Source: Clostridia bacterium
GTDB lineage: Bacteria; Bacillota; Clostridia; Lachnospirales; Lachnospiraceae
Length of the DNA: 30,947 nucleotides
Reading direction: 5' to 3'
Assembly (NCBI GenBank): GCA_026000755.1
Contig: BNZC01000017.1
Span: 1 to 30,947 of the forward strand
Position numbers and translations under genes: made by a program
The notes under the pieces: generated by a model
Told to the model about the DNA's origin: nothing
The model's input: only the letters and a program-made list of their open reading frames with translations
The model's database searches: none
In this document: positions 1-6,237 of the stretch, in pieces
Layout of the letters: every line of letters begins with the position of its first letter
Numbering within the stretch: the first letter of the stretch is position 1

Positions 1-18
1 GATGTGTATAAGAGACAG
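1..18. other. Tn5/Nextera mosaic-end adapter remnant
   Basis: The first 18 bases are identical to 18 of the 19 bases of the Tn5 mosaic end used in Nextera libraries (GATGTGTATAAGAGACAG). It lies exactly at the contig edge, which is where untrimmed adapter is expected. Treat it as non-genomic; the sequence just inside it may also be less reliable. Confidence 0.93.
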
Positions 19-230
19 CATTGATGTCTTTATAAATATCGTATCCACGAGTTCTCACATGAAAAGTCAGATGAACTAAAGTTAGATGAAAAATTCAACA
101 TTATTCACAAGTTCCTGATTTCAACGTAAGAGTGTCGAAGGTTCGTGGAAGATGTTTTGGGGTGTTGCTTTTTCTGCCTTTCTATGTTATGATAAGCCTA
201 ACGAAACAGCTAATAAGGAGTGTGATTATT

Positions 231-380
231 ATGGCAACTACGACATTTGATAAGAGAATAATCATTGATGACAAAGCCGCCGATGTGATGATTGCATTGC
301 TGAACAAGCTAGCACCGCCGAGACCGGAGCCGAGTGGCATACGTTGGGCAACAGAGAAGGATTGGCAATGCTTTTTATAA
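231..380 (+). CDS. small hypothetical protein, possible antitoxin-like, perhaps truncated by frameshift
   Basis: A 49-residue ORF starts at ATG 231 behind a good ribosome binding site (AAGGAG, about 9 nt upstream); the longer reading frame from 132 lacks such a site. The N-terminus (MATTTFDKRIIIDDKAAD) and the APPRPEP stretch resemble short proteins I associate with toxin-antitoxin neighbourhoods, but I cannot name a family. The frame ends at a Trp/Cys-rich tail (WQCFL) that looks unnatural, and another frame opens across the same place (368-499). Either this is a complete small protein overlapping the next one, or one longer gene has been split by a frameshift. It is the first gene of a tightly packed cluster leading into a PIN-domain gene. 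Confidence 0.5.
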   Translation: MATTTFDKRIIIDDKAADVMIALLNKLAPPRPEPSGIRWATEKDWQCFL

Positions 381-499
381 AACCACTTGGCTCGTATATC
401 GGAACAGAATACGAACGAGCAATCATAGAAGCTATTACGGAATTCACTTGCAAAGACAAGAATGAAACAATGAAACCAGAGGGAGTTGAGTTCATTTGA
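368..499 (+). CDS. small ORF, possibly the second half of a frameshifted gene
   Basis: This 43-residue frame begins at ATG 368 inside the end of the preceding ORF and stops at 497-499, overlapping the TTG start of the PIN-domain gene (496). The protein (for example FIKPLGSYIGTEYERAI, then KPEGVEFI) has the composition of a real folded peptide. The frame is already open from about 278, so it could be the C-terminal part of the gene starting at 231, displaced by an indel. No clear ribosome binding site precedes ATG 368. I do not recognise a family. Confidence 0.4.
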   Translation: MLFIKPLGSYIGTEYERAIIEAITEFTCKDKNETMKPEGVEFI

Positions 500-945
500 A
501 AATTTATTTTGATAATTGTTGTCTGAATCGCCCATTCGATGACCTTACGGCAAACGATGTTCGTATGGAAGCCGAGGCGGTTCTAACTATTATAGATATT
601 TGTGAAACTGGCGAGTGGTTGTTCTTCAGTAGCGATGTGCTGTTGGACGAAATTTTGAGGATAACGGTGGCGGATAGATGCGAAAAAGTTTGCCTTCTTT
701 ACAGTTCCGCCGTTGTGCATATTGAATTAACCAACGAGATTGTTATGCGAGCGAAGTCATTGGAACAGCACGGCATAAAATCGTATGATGCACTTCACAT
801 TGCGAGTGCAGAAGTGGGTGGTGCAGATGTGTTCCTCACCACCGACCGCAAATTGATAAATGCAGTAAAGCGAGCGGAGTTGGGTCTGCTTGTTATGAAT
901 CCAATTATTTGGTTGACGGAGGTGCTTTATGGTCGGAAATCTTAA
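496..945 (+). CDS. PIN-domain protein (VapC-like putative ribonuclease toxin)
   Basis: 149 residues, the usual size of a single PIN domain. The N-terminus MKIYFDNCCLNRPFDD matches the COG-type PIN proteins that begin with an Asp-Asn-Cys-Cys motif. The acidic residues expected for the Mg-dependent ribonuclease centre can be placed at Asp6, Glu52, Asp98 (in SYDALH) and Asp117 (in TTDRK). The start is TTG 496, overlapping the stop of the upstream ORF and preceded by GAGGGAG, so translation is probably coupled. The next gene overlaps its 3' end by 17 nt. In this family the enzyme typically cleaves RNA and is held inactive by a small neighbour; whether that holds here is inference. Confidence 0.8.
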   Translation: MKIYFDNCCLNRPFDDLTANDVRMEAEAVLTIIDICETGEWLFFSSDVLLDEILRITVADRCEKVCLLYSSAVVHIELTNEIVMRAKSLEQHGIKSYDALHIASAEVGGADVFLTTDRKLINAVKRAELGLLVMNPIIWLTEVLYGRKS

Positions 946-1129
946 CGAAATACGAAATGAGGGTTATCGAGTTTTGACAAGAGGGCTTGGTGCGGCAGGG
1001 ACGGCAGTTTTTCTTCGCCAGTTTGAAAATGGAAATGGGAATTACACGGAGGAACGGCGAATTGCACTCGATGAAAATTCTATTGACTCGATTGTTGCGA
1101 GGATAAAAAGCCGCAAGGAAAATGAATGA
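929..1129 (+). CDS. small protein overlapping the PIN gene, candidate antitoxin
   Basis: 66 residues, starting at ATG 929 within the last codons of the PIN gene, with GGAGGTG 4 nt upstream of the start. The sequence contains EGYRVLTRGLGAAGTAVFLR, then YTEERR and a basic C-terminus (IKSRKENE). I recall similar small proteins beside PIN-domain genes, but have no family name. The 17-nt overlap implies one transcript and coupled translation, the arrangement expected for a toxin-antitoxin pair. A small hairpin (CCGAAA 1173-1178 with TTTCGG 1184-1189) follows but has no T-run, so it is a weak terminator candidate. Confidence 0.65.
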   Translation: MVGNLNEIRNEGYRVLTRGLGAAGTAVFLRQFENGNGNYTEERRIALDENSIDSIVARIKSRKENE

Positions 1130-1195
1130 CCTTATTGATGTAGCTTAATGAAATTTCGATGATATACAATTACCGAAATAAAGTTTCGGGAATCA

Positions 1196-1224
1196 GAATA
1201 TTCAAAGTTCCTCCTGCATATATT
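1196..1224 (+). promoter_or_regulatory. sigma-E-type promoter of spoIVA
   Basis: GAATATT at 1196-1202 and CATATATT at 1217-1224, separated by 14 nt, match the sigma-E pattern known from Bacillus (ATATT around -35, CATACAnT around -10). spoIVA is a mother-cell sigma-E gene in Bacillus, so the site is where it should be. The transcript would start near 1231. Confidence 0.6.
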
Positions 1225-1272
1225 CTAAGGAATTGATGTGTGAATTGTAACACTTGAATCGATGCAGGAGGA
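1209..1272 (+). promoter_or_regulatory. inverted repeat able to sequester the spoIVA ribosome binding site
   Basis: TCCTCCTGCAT at 1209-1219 is the perfect complement of ATGCAGGAGGA at 1262-1272, which contains the spoIVA Shine-Dalgarno AGGAGG. The loop is 42 nt. The left arm overlaps the -10 element, so only a transcript entering from upstream would carry both arms; a transcript started at the sigma-E promoter would lack the left arm. Confidence 0.6.
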
Positions 1273-1278
1273 TTCCTT

Positions 1279-2766
1279 ATGGAAAATGGAAATACAAACG
1301 CCTACGATATTTATAAAGACATCAGTGAACGAACGGGGGGCGATATTTATCTGGGCGTGGTGGGTCCTGTGCGAACGGGGAAATCCACTTTTATCAAACG
1401 CTTCATGGATTTAATGGTACTGCCAAAAATCGAAGATATTCACAGTAAAGAACGAACCATTGACGAGCTGCCGCAGTCTGCCGCCGGGAAAACCATCATG
1501 ACCACAGAACCCAAATTCGTGCCAAAGGAAGCCGCAAAGATTTCTTTGATGGAGGATGTTAAGGTCAATATCCGCTTGATTGACTGTGTAGGCTTCATGG
1601 TGGAGGGTGCAAGCGGTCATTTGGAGGAGGGTGCGGAACGCATGGTAAAAACGCCATGGTTTTCCCATGAAATTCCCTTTGCCCAAGCAGCGGAAATAGG
1701 AACACAAAAGGTCATAAAGGAGCATTCTACCATAGGGCTTGTCATTACCACAGATGGGTCATTTACCGAACTGCCAAGAGAGAGCTATGTAGCGGCGGAA
1801 GAGCGGACAGTGGCGGAACTTAAGAAACTGGGCAAGCCCTTTGTTCTGCTCTTAAATACCACAAAGCCCTACGGCGAGGAAGCTATTGGCTTGGCGGATA
1901 GCTTAAGGGAGAAATATCAGGTGACGGTCTTGCCGATTAACTGCGAACAGTTAAGAACAGGCGACATTCACCATGTTTTGGAAAGCGTTTTGTATGAATT
2001 TCCCGTGGCACAAGTAGATTTTTATTTGCCAAAATGGGTGGAAATGTTAGACAATTCCCATAAAATCAAGCAAAATCTCATTGAAAATGCAGGGAAGATA
2101 TTGGGGAAGCTAAGCTTTGTGCGAGATGTTTTGCAAATAGATCTAAAACCTGTGGGAGAATACATAAAACGAATGAAAACAGAGAACCTTGATCTGGCAA
2201 AGGGACGGGTCAAAGTGTTCATGGGCGTGGACGATGCCTATTATTACGAAAATATGAGCGAACTGACAGGCGTACCCATTTCCGGTGAATACCAGATGAT
2301 GACCATGATTAAGGAACTGGCGAGCATGAAAAAAGAGTACCAAAAGGTGGCAGGTGCCATGGAGGCCGTGCAAAGTAAGGGATACGGCGTGGTAGCGCCA
2401 CAGCTTACGGACATTGAGATCCAAGAACCCACCCTCATTAAGCACGGCAATAAATACGGAATCAAAATAAAGGCGACTTCCCCCTCCATCCATATGATCA
2501 GGGCCAATATCGAAACGGAAATTGCACCCATTATCGGAAACGAAGAACAGGCAAATGACCTGATTTCTTATGTGAAAGAATCCGGACGGCAGAAAGAAGG
2601 GCTTTGGCAGACTAATATCTTTGGGAAATCCATCGGCGAATTGGTGGAAGACGGCATCCGCAGTAAGATTACTATGATGGACGATGAGAGCCAGTTGAAA
2701 TTACAAGAAACCATGCAAAAAATTGTAAATGATAGTAATGGTGGTTTGGTGTGTATTATTATTTAA
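1279..2766 (+). CDS. spoIVA: stage IV sporulation protein A (spore coat morphogenetic ATPase)
   Basis: 495 residues, the normal SpoIVA length. The N-terminal half carries a TRAFAC-type nucleotide-binding fold: Walker A GPVRTGKST near residues 29-37 and a DCVGFMVEGA segment near residues 100-110. The protein ends in the hydrophobic NGGLVCIII tail typical of the family. SpoIVA hydrolyses ATP and polymerises on the forespore surface, forming the basement layer on which the coat assembles and helping cortex formation. The start at 1279 has AGGAGG 7 nt upstream. It appears to be a single-gene unit, with a sigma-E-like promoter at 1196-1224 and a large palindrome downstream (2840-2914). It is strong evidence that the organism can form endospores. 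Confidence 0.97.
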   Translation: MENGNTNAYDIYKDISERTGGDIYLGVVGPVRTGKSTFIKRFMDLMVLPKIEDIHSKERTIDELPQSAAGKTIMTTEPKFVPKEAAKISLMEDVKVNIRLIDCVGFMVEGASGHLEEGAERMVKTPWFSHEIPFAQAAEIGTQKVIKEHSTIGLVITTDGSFTELPRESYVAAEERTVAELKKLGKPFVLLLNTTKPYGEEAIGLADSLREKYQVTVLPINCEQLRTGDIHHVLESVLYEFPVAQVDFYLPKWVEMLDNSHKIKQNLIENAGKILGKLSFVRDVLQIDLKPVGEYIKRMKTENLDLAKGRVKVFMGVDDAYYYENMSELTGVPISGEYQMMTMIKELASMKKEYQKVAGAMEAVQSKGYGVVAPQLTDIEIQEPTLIKHGNKYGIKIKATSPSIHMIRANIETEIAPIIGNEEQANDLISYVKESGRQKEGLWQTNIFGKSIGELVEDGIRSKITMMDDESQLKLQETMQKIVNDSNGGLVCIII

Positions 2767-2839
2767 GGTTAGATGACGTTTGAATCTTTTGTCTGTATAA
2801 AGCAACTGTTTTTTACAAGTAGCACTTGGATGTATCTGC

Positions 2840-2914
2840 GTCCTCCGTAAGAAGCTATTCTTCACAACTGTGATACTCAGTGGATATTGTGAAAAATAGC
2901 TTCTTGCGGAGGAC
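2840..2914. repeat. large palindrome downstream of spoIVA
   Basis: Arms of 28 nt (2840-2867 and 2887-2914) pair with only two imperfections, one of which would be G-U in RNA; the loop is 19 nt. The outer arm begins GTCCTCCG and ends CGGAGGAC. It has no clear T-run, so it is not a textbook rho-independent terminator, but it is well placed to end or protect the spoIVA message. The stretch 2767-3008 otherwise holds nothing I can support. Confidence 0.75.
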
Positions 2915-3008
2915 TTAATATCTTATTTGAATTATAAAAACGCTTTTTAATATGAATTGCTTTGTAATTGTAAAATTCTACATTATGTCATAATAATCCT
3001 ACCTGCAT

Positions 3009-3221
3009 CTAGGAAAGGTAGTTTTGTGCAAAACGAGTGGCAGAAAAAGTCCTGCTTCCGAGATATTCCAAGGGGGCAGTATGGGTTTTGCCTTGTCGTT
3101 CTTCTATTTTTTCTTGTAAAATCCTTGCAAATTCCTGCCGTTCGGCGGGTAGCCGATAGGGCGTTGGCTCATTGATATAGTTACCAATTGGTTTAATGGT
3201 GTCTACTCGAATCATTTCCAT
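3009..3221 (-). CDS. small hypothetical protein
   Basis: 70 residues, read leftward from ATG 3221; an alternative start is the Met two codons in, at 3215. A GAGAGG ribosome binding site lies about 9 nt upstream. The protein is hydrophilic and Arg/Glu-rich (VDTIKPIGNYINEPTPY, then RILQEKIEERQGK) with no membrane segment or signal peptide. It stands alone, convergent with spoIVA and divergent from the ZIP transporter gene. I do not recognise a family. The ribosome binding site and protein-like composition favour a real gene over a chance ORF. Confidence 0.5.
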   Translation of the reverse strand: MEMIRVDTIKPIGNYINEPTPYRLPAERQEFARILQEKIEERQGKTHTAPLEYLGSRTFSATRFAQNYLS

Positions 3222-3462
3222 AGTCTGCTACCTCTCTTTCCGGCTTCAAATATTGCAAAACATTTCACTTGATTGCACCACATCTGGTAGGAACGAACGT
3301 ACTTTCGTACCATATACATTATATATCGGATGATTTTTGCTAATCTTTACAGGTTTTTGGAAGTTTTTTCTATTTTTTGTAATATTTTCCGGATTTTTAC
3401 AGATAAAACGAAATGAAACTGTTTTTTTTGATAGAAAGATGACGATAAGCCAATATTTTGAT

Positions 3463-3509
3463 TTGCAAGAATCGTATGTGTTGTGGTATGATAAGCAAAG
3501 AATGCTTAT
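3463..3509 (+). promoter_or_regulatory. probable promoter and operator-like dyad for the ZIP gene
   Basis: TTGCAA (3463-3468), an 18-nt spacer and TATGAT (3487-3492) form a plausible sigma-A promoter. A 19-bp dyad starts inside the -10: ATAAGCA (3491-3497), 5 nt, TGCTTAT (3503-3509), perfect arms. Such placement suits a repressor, possibly metal-responsive given the gene, but the binding protein is unknown. The rest of the 3222-3539 gap is AT-rich with no other feature I can support. Confidence 0.45.
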
Positions 3510-3539
3510 TATTCATCACAAAAAACGAAAGGACAATCC

Positions 3540-4322
3540 ATGGACACGAACATTATTATAGGACTACTTATTCCATTCCTTGGTACAACGCTAGGAGCCG
3601 CTATGGTCTTGGTATTGCGCAAAGACATCAATCATCATTTGCAAAAGCTGTTGCTTGGTTTTGCTTCCGGCGTGATGATTGCCGCCTCTGTATGGTCGCT
3701 ATTGCTTCCTGCCATTGAGCAGACGAAGAATCAAGGCGGTATTGCTTGGTTACCGGCAGCCCTTGGCTTTTTGTTGGGCATTGGTTTTTTACTTGCATTA
3801 GACAGTTTAATTCCTCACCTTCACCGAAATGCCGAGAAAGCGGAGGGTTTGCACACAAAAGCGAAGAAAAACACCATGTTGCTCCTTGCGGTTACTTTAC
3901 ATAACATTCCGGAGGGTATGGCGGTAGGAGTGGTATTTGCAGGTCTTTTGGCAGGTGAAACAGGCATCACGGCTTCCGCCGCATTGGCGTTATCCATGGG
4001 CATTGCCATTCAGAATTTCCCGGAGGGCGCCATTGTTTCCATGCCGCTAAGAGGAGCCAACGTTTCAAAAGGAAAAGCGTTTTTATACGGTACCTTATCG
4101 GGTGTTGTGGAACCCATTGCGGCGGTTATAACCATACTTTTAACAAGTATTTTGGTGCCTGTTTTGCCCTATGTATTGGCTTTCGCTGCCGGTGCAATGA
4201 TTTATGTGGTTGTGGAAGAACTCATTCCCGATTTGCAGGAAGACCCACATACAAACATCGGGATTATAGGTGTGGCGATTGGGTTTGTGCTGATGATGAT
4301 TTTAGATGTGGCATTGGGATAG
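3540..4322 (+). CDS. ZIP-family divalent metal transporter
   Basis: 260 residues, polytopic, with about eight hydrophobic segments. The first helix is followed by a region rich in His (INHHLQKLLLGFASGVMIAA). A cytoplasmic loop with His (IPHLHRNAEKAEGLHTKAK) comes near residues 90-110. The metal-binding helices carry the ZIP signatures HNIPEGMAVG (about residue 120) and NFPEGAIVS (about residue 158), and the last part contains VVEELIP. This is the prokaryotic ZIP/GufA-like (ZupT) type, moving Zn, Fe or Mn across the cytoplasmic membrane; the substrate cannot be read from sequence. The start has AAAGGA about 6 nt upstream. The last codons lie inside a 27-bp repeat that is duplicated downstream at 4554-4580. 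Confidence 0.92.
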   Translation: MDTNIIIGLLIPFLGTTLGAAMVLVLRKDINHHLQKLLLGFASGVMIAASVWSLLLPAIEQTKNQGGIAWLPAALGFLLGIGFLLALDSLIPHLHRNAEKAEGLHTKAKKNTMLLLAVTLHNIPEGMAVGVVFAGLLAGETGITASAALALSMGIAIQNFPEGAIVSMPLRGANVSKGKAFLYGTLSGVVEPIAAVITILLTSILVPVLPYVLAFAAGAMIYVVVEELIPDLQEDPHTNIGIIGVAIGFVLMMILDVALG

Positions 4323-4580
4323 ACCGAGATTTTTTGATGTCAAGCACATATGAAAATGTCCCAATTTACCCCTTGACATTGAGCCTCCTCGCACATGTTT
4401 CTTTGCCACCGCAGGTAAGCACAAAAATAGTTTAAGGTGGCATACCTACGGTTCAAGGCTAACATATGCTTACTCAATGTAAAGGGTGTGCTACGCTTAA
4501 ATTGGGACATTTTCATTTGCGGAATGGTGGGACATTTTCATATGCTAATCATACATTGGGATAGACCGAGATTTTTTGAT
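4312..4580. repeat. 27-bp direct repeats flanking an insertion
   Basis: The 27 bases at 4312-4338 recur exactly at 4554-4580, 242 bp further on; each copy begins CATTGGGATAGACCGAG. The left copy covers the end of the ZIP gene. Identity ends sharply on both sides. This is longer than the target duplications made by most insertion sequences, so it may reflect unusual insertion or repair. Confidence 0.9.
4347..4544. mobile_element. transposase-less IS remnant or MITE
   Basis: Perfect 17-bp terminal inverted repeats: CATATGAAAATGTCCCA at 4347-4363 and its complement at 4528-4544. A second GGGACATTTTCAT copy sits inside the right end (about 4504-4516), giving repeated terminal sites of the kind seen in IS21-like elements; that family assignment is from memory and tentative. 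The roughly 160 bp between the ends have no ORF. With the flanking repeats, it explains most of the 4323-4652 gap. Confidence 0.65.
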
Positions 4581-4608
4581 TGACAACACTTGTTTTTTGA
4601 TATAAAAT
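4580..4608 (+). promoter_or_regulatory. sigma-A promoter of the DUF3990 operon
   Basis: TTGACA (4580-4585), 17-nt spacer, TAAAAT (4603-4608). The first T of the -35 is the last base of the right 27-bp repeat, so the insertion landed immediately upstream without destroying the promoter. Confidence 0.6.
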
Positions 4609-4652
4609 GGAGTTGAAATTGCAGCTATTTTGGTTTATATTAGGGGACAATT

Positions 4653-5201
4653 ATGAGCAATGCGACTATTACGCTATATCATGGTACAGCGCATGAATTT
4701 ACAAATATAGATGTGCGTAAAGGAAAGTTTTTTAAAGACTTTGGACGAGGGTTCTATACCACCTTAAGTTATGAACACGCCGCAAGTATTGGCGAGCGCA
4801 ATCGCAAAATGGAACAGAATCGATTGAAAGAATTAGGTTCGGCATCTTCTTTGAACGTATTTGTATATTCATATGAATTTGCATTGTCAGCTTTGGATAA
4901 GCTTAAAATACAGAGATTTGAAACTCCTAATATAGATTGGGTCAACTTTGTGGTCGAAAATCGTTCGATTCGTAATGCCGGTCATGAATACGATTTGATT
5001 ATAGGTCCGACAGCTAACGATGATACACGAGTAACAATCCAAAACTATTTACTTGGAAACTTTGGTGAATTGGGTTCGAAAGAAGCTGTTGCGATTTTTC
5101 TTCAACTCATAAAAGCAGAAAAGCTACCGACACAATGGATGTTTGCAACTCAGAAAGCTGTAGGTATGCTAGATTTTCTAGGGAAGGAGCAACTGCGATG
5201 A
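4653..5201 (+). CDS. DUF3990 family protein, ADP-ribosyltransferase-like candidate toxin
   Basis: 182 residues. It opens with TLYHGT (His10) and continues with FKDFGRGFYTT (Tyr35), the two motifs I associate with DUF3990, a family with an ADP-ribosyltransferase-like fold (His and Tyr lining the NAD site). A segment HEYDLIIGPTANDD follows near residues 110-125. There is no signal peptide or membrane segment, so it is cytoplasmic. The stop overlaps the next start (ATGA at 5198-5201), so the three genes form one translationally coupled operon. The enzyme activity, its target, and a toxin role are inferred from the fold and the small partners, not shown. Confidence 0.75.
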   Translation: MSNATITLYHGTAHEFTNIDVRKGKFFKDFGRGFYTTLSYEHAASIGERNRKMEQNRLKELGSASSLNVFVYSYEFALSALDKLKIQRFETPNIDWVNFVVENRSIRNAGHEYDLIIGPTANDDTRVTIQNYLLGNFGELGSKEAVAIFLQLIKAEKLPTQWMFATQKAVGMLDFLGKEQLR

Positions 5202-5440
5202 ATGTTTCAGCACAAAATGCAAATTTTTTAATAGATTTGCTTACTGCAAAAATTTCCGAATCACTTTCAATGGAAAACGAAAAATCTATTACAGATTCAA
5301 TGCGTGAGTTTATGTCCACAAAAACTTTTGCAGTATTATCAAGCTCTCAGTCCTATTTATTTCTCGAAAGTCCCGCATATATTCTTGATATGCTTAACGC
5401 CGAGCGTTCGGGTGATTTTGAAAGTTGGTTGGAGGTTTGA
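5198..5440 (+). CDS. small partner protein in the DUF3990 operon, unknown family
   Basis: 80 residues from ATG 5198, which overlaps the DUF3990 stop, with AAGGAG upstream (about 5184-5189). The protein is acidic and helix-rich, with no membrane segment: NFLIDLLTAKISESLSMENE, then LFLESPAYILDMLNAE and a GDFESWLEV end. Its size, coupling and position between an ART-like gene and a DUF3791-like gene suggest an antitoxin or accessory subunit. I do not recognise a named domain. Confidence 0.7.
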   Translation: MNVSAQNANFLIDLLTAKISESLSMENEKSITDSMREFMSTKTFAVLSSSQSYLFLESPAYILDMLNAERSGDFESWLEV

Positions 5441-5441
5441 A

Positions 5442-5660
5442 ATGAAGATAAATCAAGTAGCCTATTTGCAAGCAGAAATCGCAAATGAATATATGCGCCA
5501 ACACAAACTAAAACCCATAGAATTCGTAGAACTCGACCGTAAATACGGCATTCTACATTTTTTAGAAATTGGATATGAGCCATTTCATTTAACCGGAACC
5601 CAAGGAGTGGTTGATGAAGTTGATGATTTTATTCGCACACATCAAAACCGCAGCATCTGA
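5442..5660 (+). CDS. DUF3791-like small protein, candidate antitoxin
   Basis: 72 residues from ATG 5442, one base after the previous stop, with GGAGG about 10 nt upstream. The pattern of a short helix (QVAYLQAEIANEYMRQH), then YGILHFLEIGYEPFHLTGTQ, then a terminal VDEVDDFIRTH helix, matches my memory of DUF3791. That domain commonly sits beside DUF3990 genes and is a candidate antitoxin. It completes the operon; the next gene converges from the right 37 bp away with no clear terminator between them. Confidence 0.65.
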   Translation: MKINQVAYLQAEIANEYMRQHKLKPIEFVELDRKYGILHFLEIGYEPFHLTGTQGVVDEVDDFIRTHQNRSI

Positions 5661-5697
5661 TGGTAATTGATAATACGGTTTGCGAAATGGTGAACGG

Positions 5698-6219
5698 CTA
5701 ATAGTTACCCTCTTTACAATCAGACAGAATTTGGGCGACTGCTTCGTCAGCAGATATATGTTCATCGAATATGCGTTCATTAGGCAAATTCAATTGATTA
5801 TCAGCGTTATACCAAGAACACATTTCTTCCTTTGTGAAAATATCTTTTTTCGGTCGCATATCGTGCCGTTTCAGCGTTATTTCTAGGGGAACACTGTAAT
5901 AGTAACTGTGAACACCATCGCCCCAGTTTTCAATCAACGCAGTAAGCATTTCGCCATATTTTCGGCGGTCAAGTATACCTTCAAGAATTACATTTTTGCC
6001 ATTTTGTAGTCCGTATTCGCAAGCGTTTTGGATGAGAGCGATGGATTCATTGCCCGGAGTATCGTTTACATCAAGGATTTCAATGCGGATAATATCCTGT
6101 GACACGAGTAAAGTGCTTCCTTTTCCGTAAATAGTTTTCAGTGCATTGCGTAACGCTTCGGCAACGGTAGTTTTTCCGCTTCCGCTGTTTCCACGGATGA
6201 TGATTAAATGCTGTGCCAT
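5698..6219 (-). CDS. P-loop kinase, zeta-toxin/AAA_33-like
   Basis: 173 residues. Walker A RGNSGSGKTT is at residues 9-18. VSQDIIRIEIL near residue 39 and GKNVILEGILDRRKYGEML near residues 73-91 fit a small-molecule or nucleotide kinase with an NTP-binding fold, similar to zeta toxins and nucleoside-kinase-like proteins. The substrate is unknown. It is the second gene of an operon: it starts 18 bp after the stop of the 808-residue gene, with AAAGGA 9 nt before the ATG. It could phosphorylate a metabolite as a toxin/effector or play a housekeeping role; the tight pairing with the big membrane protein is what makes it interesting. Confidence 0.8.
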   Translation of the reverse strand: MAQHLIIIRGNSGSGKTTVAEALRNALKTIYGKGSTLLVSQDIIRIEILDVNDTPGNESIALIQNACEYGLQNGKNVILEGILDRRKYGEMLTALIENWGDGVHSYYYSVPLEITLKRHDMRPKKDIFTKEEMCSWYNADNQLNLPNERIFDEHISADEAVAQILSDCKEGNY

Positions 6220-6237
6220 AATAAGCGGTCCTTTCTT

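Noticed and set aside
20..79. Open frame running from the left edge to a stop at 77-79, possibly the end of a gene.
   Set aside because: Only 19 codons, directly next to adapter sequence, with no recognisable motif.
2957..3175. Plus-strand ORF overlapping the small minus-strand gene at 3009-3221.
   Set aside because: No ribosome binding site and a biased composition; the minus-strand frame has a proper site and start.
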